Source of the DNA: Lachnospiraceae bacterium
Lineage (GTDB): Bacteria > Bacillota > Clostridia > Lachnospirales > Lachnospiraceae
Direction: 5' to 3'
DNA length: 45,775 bases
Assembly (NCBI GenBank): GCA_017437065.1
Contig: JAFSBX010000093.1
Coordinates: 1 to 45,775 of the forward strand
Below are positions 43,911-45,775 of the stretch, one piece after another. Each line of letters starts with the position of its first letter. Within the stretch, counting starts at the first letter, position 1. Under the pieces are notes generated by a model. That model saw only the letters and a program-made list of their open reading frames with translations, was not told where the DNA came from and did not search any database. The position numbers were made by a program, and so were the translations under genes.

Positions 43911-45092
43911 CTACTCCCACTGCATCGGAAAATACTGCTTTTTCAATGATGAAAAATTCTGATTGTAGTTCTCTGCTTCTTTATCATTCGATTGCTCAAA
44001 TACCTCTGATTCATAAAACTTTCCCTTAATATTTTTCATTCCTCCCGGAATCAATTCAATTCCCATAAAGGCATCAAAATTTTTGCCATCCGCTGTTGTA
44101 ATCCCAAAATTGTCGCAAGTCTTAAATCCAATTCTCGGATAATAATCAGGCTCTCCAAAAATAACAATCCCCGGATATCCTGCCTCTGTCACCAATTTCA
44201 TAGTTTCCTGCAACAACATTTCTCCAATACCGCATCCATGCCACTCAGGTTTAATACATAATGGACCAAACGTTACTATTTCATGCACCTTTTCATCGTC
44301 TTTCACCCATGCTTTAGAGTACATAATAACTCCTACAATTTCTCCATCAATTACTGCTACACGACTGAACTCTGGTAAGTAGTCTTCACTATCACGCAAC
44401 AAATGCACCAGATAATGTTCATTGCAGCCTTGAAAATGTCTGTTCCAGAATGCCTCCTGCGCCGCTCTTTCCACCTGATGATACTCTTCCGTTTTCTCTT
44501 CTCTAATCTCCACCTGTTCTCTTGCTAAGCGTGCTTTCTTTTCCCTGAAAAATCCTAATTCTATGCGTACTTCTTTTCGCTCTAAATCGTTATTCGCATA
44601 ACAGCATGTATCCATTCCAATTAAAGTAAATCCCTCATGCAGGTAAAATCCGATTGCATTTACATTACAAGACTGCGTTTCCAAAATAATCGCTCTTCTA
44701 CGCTCTAATCTCGCCTGTTCTTTTGCAATCTCCATAAGCGCATGCCCTATTCCCTGCTTTTGATATTCCGGTGCTACCCAAAGTTCTACTACACGCAGAC
44801 GATTGCTCCACTTCTCAGGTGCTGTCTCAATAACAGCAATCAATCTATCTTCCTGTACCACACCCCATGCACAGGCATCTTCCCACCAATCCTCGTACAA
44901 CTTATCCGGAAAATCATACTCTTCCGGATAATGATGCACCGGTTTTTCAAATTTCTTCTTTTCCATTTCTACAGAAAATCCGATTTCTTTTTTAGCTATG
45001 GTAACGTCAAAGTATTCCTCTGTTGTATATTCCATCGGAATGACTTTACCTTTCCACTGTTCTTTTGGTAAATGTATAATTTCAAAATTCAT
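43911..45092 (-). CDS. Fused double GNAT acetyltransferase; N-domain streptothricin acetyltransferase-like
   Basis: This 393-residue protein has two GNAT domains in one chain. The first (about 1-182) resembles streptothricin acetyltransferases such as Sat4: motif A 'VELWVAPEYQKQGIGHALM', then 'ILETQSCNVNAIGFYLHEG' and 'DTCCYAN'. The second (about 200-345) is a YhbS-like domain with 'PEWHGCGIGEMLLQE' and 'YYPRIGFK'. GNATs transfer acetyl from acetyl-CoA to amines. In most genomes I know these are separate genes, so the fusion is notable. It precedes the ABC-F gene by 20 bases. Whether the protein confers resistance is inference from domain likeness. Confidence 0.85.
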   Translation of the reverse strand: MNFEIIHLPKEQWKGKVIPMEYTTEEYFDVTIAKKEIGFSVEMEKKKFEKPVHHYPEEYDFPDKLYEDWWEDACAWGVVQEDRLIAVIETAPEKWSNRLRVVELWVAPEYQKQGIGHALMEIAKEQARLERRRAIILETQSCNVNAIGFYLHEGFTLIGMDTCCYANNDLERKEVRIELGFFREKKARLAREQVEIREEKTEEYHQVERAAQEAFWNRHFQGCNEHYLVHLLRDSEDYLPEFSRVAVIDGEIVGVIMYSKAWVKDDEKVHEIVTFGPLCIKPEWHGCGIGEMLLQETMKLVTEAGYPGIVIFGEPDYYPRIGFKTCDNFGITTADGKNFDAFMGIELIPGGMKNIKGKFYESEVFEQSNDKEAENYNQNFSSLKKQYFPMQWE

Positions 45093-45126
45093 TTTTCTCT
45101 GCCCCCTAAACTCTTCAACACTTTAT

Positions 45127-45148
45127 AATTTGCAATGCAAATTCTCCT
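45127..45148. repeat. Second copy of the AATTTGC hairpin repeat
   Basis: AATTTGC (45127-45133) and GCAAATT (45137-45143) form a 7-bp stem; the adjoining TCTCCTC matches the flank of the hairpin at 40176-40198. It lies just upstream of the double GNAT gene, where it could affect expression. Confidence 0.55.
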
Positions 45149-45181
45149 CCCACCACTTGGCACGCGTAATTTCCTACTTAC

Positions 45182-45213
45182 AAAAAAAATCGTGGTACAT
45201 AAAATACCACGAT
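45182..45213 (-). terminator. Intrinsic terminator of the 23-codon transcription unit
   Basis: On the - strand ATCGTGGTA and TACCACGAT form a perfect 9-bp stem (7-base loop) followed by seven or more T residues. It lies 44 bases after the short ORF stop and ahead of the GNAT gene, so it closes the unit. Confidence 0.88.
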
Positions 45214-45256
45214 AAATAAACATGCAGAAATTCAATTTTCCCTTATACTTCTACAA

Positions 45257-45328
45257 TCAACTATTTCCATTCGAGGTAATCACATACAATCTTAAGTTTT
45301 TATCAAGTGCTGTTCTGTTCATTGTCAT
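45257..45328 (-). CDS. 23-residue ORF in its own transcription unit
   Basis: ATG 45328 has a perfect AAGGAGG at 8 bases of spacing (sequence AAGGAGGTAATACAAA then ATG). The 23 codons (MTMNRTALDKNLRLYVITSN, then GNS) end at TGA 45259-45257. A promoter (45377-45404) and a strong terminator (45182-45213) bracket it, with no other gene between. The peptide is hydrophilic, basic and has no membrane helix. I do not recognise it. It could be a small functional peptide, a leader peptide, or the truncated first codons of a decayed gene. Confidence 0.55.
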   Translation of the reverse strand: MTMNRTALDKNLRLYVITSNGNS

Positions 45329-45372
45329 TTTGTATTACCTCCTTCCTGTTCATCAACAAATTAGTTACATGC

Positions 45373-45404
45373 ATATGGTATACCATATTTTGGCTTATTG
45401 TCAA
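45373..45404 (-). promoter_or_regulatory. Promoter with palindromic operator for the 23-codon unit
   Basis: TTGACA (45404-45399, overlapping the Rpn-like gene's stop) is followed by a 16-base spacer and TATACC (45382-45377, - strand). The -10 lies in the centre of a perfect 16-bp palindrome, ATATGGTATACCATAT (45373-45388), which would suit a dimeric repressor. Confidence 0.6.
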
Positions 45405-45694
45405 GCTATGCTTTTTCTTACCATATCAACATATTCCCGGTCACACTCTGCAATCTCACATATGTCTTCATCGGACATTTTCTTTTTTAGCATATTAGAG
45501 ACAACGCTCCTCATTTCTTGTTCCCTTCCTTGCGCCATACCTTGTTCCATACCTCTTTCTATTGCTTCTTTTTCCCGTTTTGCAATCACATCTGCCATCA
45601 GTTCTTCCAATGCTTTACACATTCCTTTATCCTCCAGTTCTATCTGCAGTCCTGCATAAAAAGCCGGATGCCACTGTAATACTTCTTTCTCCAT
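45401..45694 (-). CDS. Internally deleted Rpn-like (PD-(D/E)XK nuclease family) protein
   Basis: This 97-residue protein begins 'MEKEVLQWHPAFYAGLQIEL', the N-terminus I recognise from Rpn/transposase-like PD-(D/E)XK proteins in this group, but continues straight into the charged tail 'MADVIAKREKEAIERGMEQG' that normally ends the family, followed by 'EDICEIAECDREYVDMVRKS'. The nuclease core between, with its catalytic acidic residues, is missing, so the product should be inactive as a nuclease. GGAGGA precedes ATG 45694, but the frame is also open upstream to the window edge (27 codons), so a longer gene is possible. It may be a domestic remnant or a regulator derived from the tail. Confidence 0.65.
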   Translation of the reverse strand: MEKEVLQWHPAFYAGLQIELEDKGMCKALEELMADVIAKREKEAIERGMEQGMAQGREQEMRSVVSNMLKKKMSDEDICEIAECDREYVDMVRKSIA

Positions 45695-45775
45695 TCTTCC
45701 TCCTTCATTGTAGTATCTTTTCCTTGGTTTCTCAATTATTTCTAAAAATTTGCTGAAAGCATTGGCAGATTTGCC

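Noticed and set aside
1-45775. tRNA, rRNA or CRISPR arrays
   Set aside because: I saw no cloverleaf with a GTTCGAATCC-type arm and no regularly spaced repeats; I could not run a covariance search.

Overview
The window reads as chromosome from a low-GC Gram-positive anaerobe of the class Clostridia, most likely family Lachnospiraceae. This rests on AT-rich intergenic DNA, strong GGAGG-type ribosome binding sites, near-consensus sigma-A promoters and the gene families present: a PdaA-type deacetylase, DUF990 ABC exporters, a UDPGP type 1 enzyme beside galE, and a LanFEG-RK immunity module. The family is an inference from family-level resemblance; no rRNA or other phylogenetic marker is present.

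Layout. Bases 1-2066 hold four + strand genes: the tail of a YjdF-like protein, an RNase Z-like hydrolase, an XRE regulator with membrane anchor, and a small membrane protein. They end against a terminator hairpin at 2115-2148. Every gene from there to the right edge is on the - strand. Reading down from 16.4 kb, a consensus promoter opens a set of eight close genes: an S1-domain protein, a VWA-like protein, a MoxR-type AAA ATPase, a purine permease, a hybrid histidine kinase, a REC/HD-GYP/GGDEF regulator, an LRR protein and a small protein. I saw no internal terminator, so it may be one 11.5 kb transcript. UDPGP and galE follow as a separate unit. A P-type Ca2+ ATPase lies upstream of the S1 gene and is separated from a 996-aa zinc-ribbon/coiled-coil protein by a 386-bp gap holding a 235-bp palindromic structured element.

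From 22.5 to 26.8 kb lies an orphan lantibiotic-immunity module (ABC LanFEG plus response regulator and kinase) whose first gene has its ribosome binding site inside a hairpin. Next come PdaA, a MIF-family tautomerase and an EAL phosphodiesterase. An accessory stretch (30.6-36.4 kb) has a DUF3990/HTH toxin-antitoxin pair with a clear operator, RecQ, an XRE-fused protein of mobile-element type, a hypothetical protein and an atypical carbamoyltransferase. A four-gene ABC exporter and a cytosolic GHKL/LytTR two-component pair follow. The right end carries a fused double GNAT acetyltransferase with an ABC-F protein, a self-contained promoter/23-codon ORF/terminator unit, and an internally deleted Rpn-like gene.

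The recurring themes are envelope and antibiotic stress sensing (two two-component/ABC modules, PdaA, the GNAT/ABC-F pair), cyclic-di-GMP signalling (two large proteins), and small accessory insertions. The observations I think most worth a second look are the 235-bp palindrome, the 23-codon transcription unit, the immunity-operon leader hairpins and the eight-gene MoxR/purine/cyclic-di-GMP cluster.
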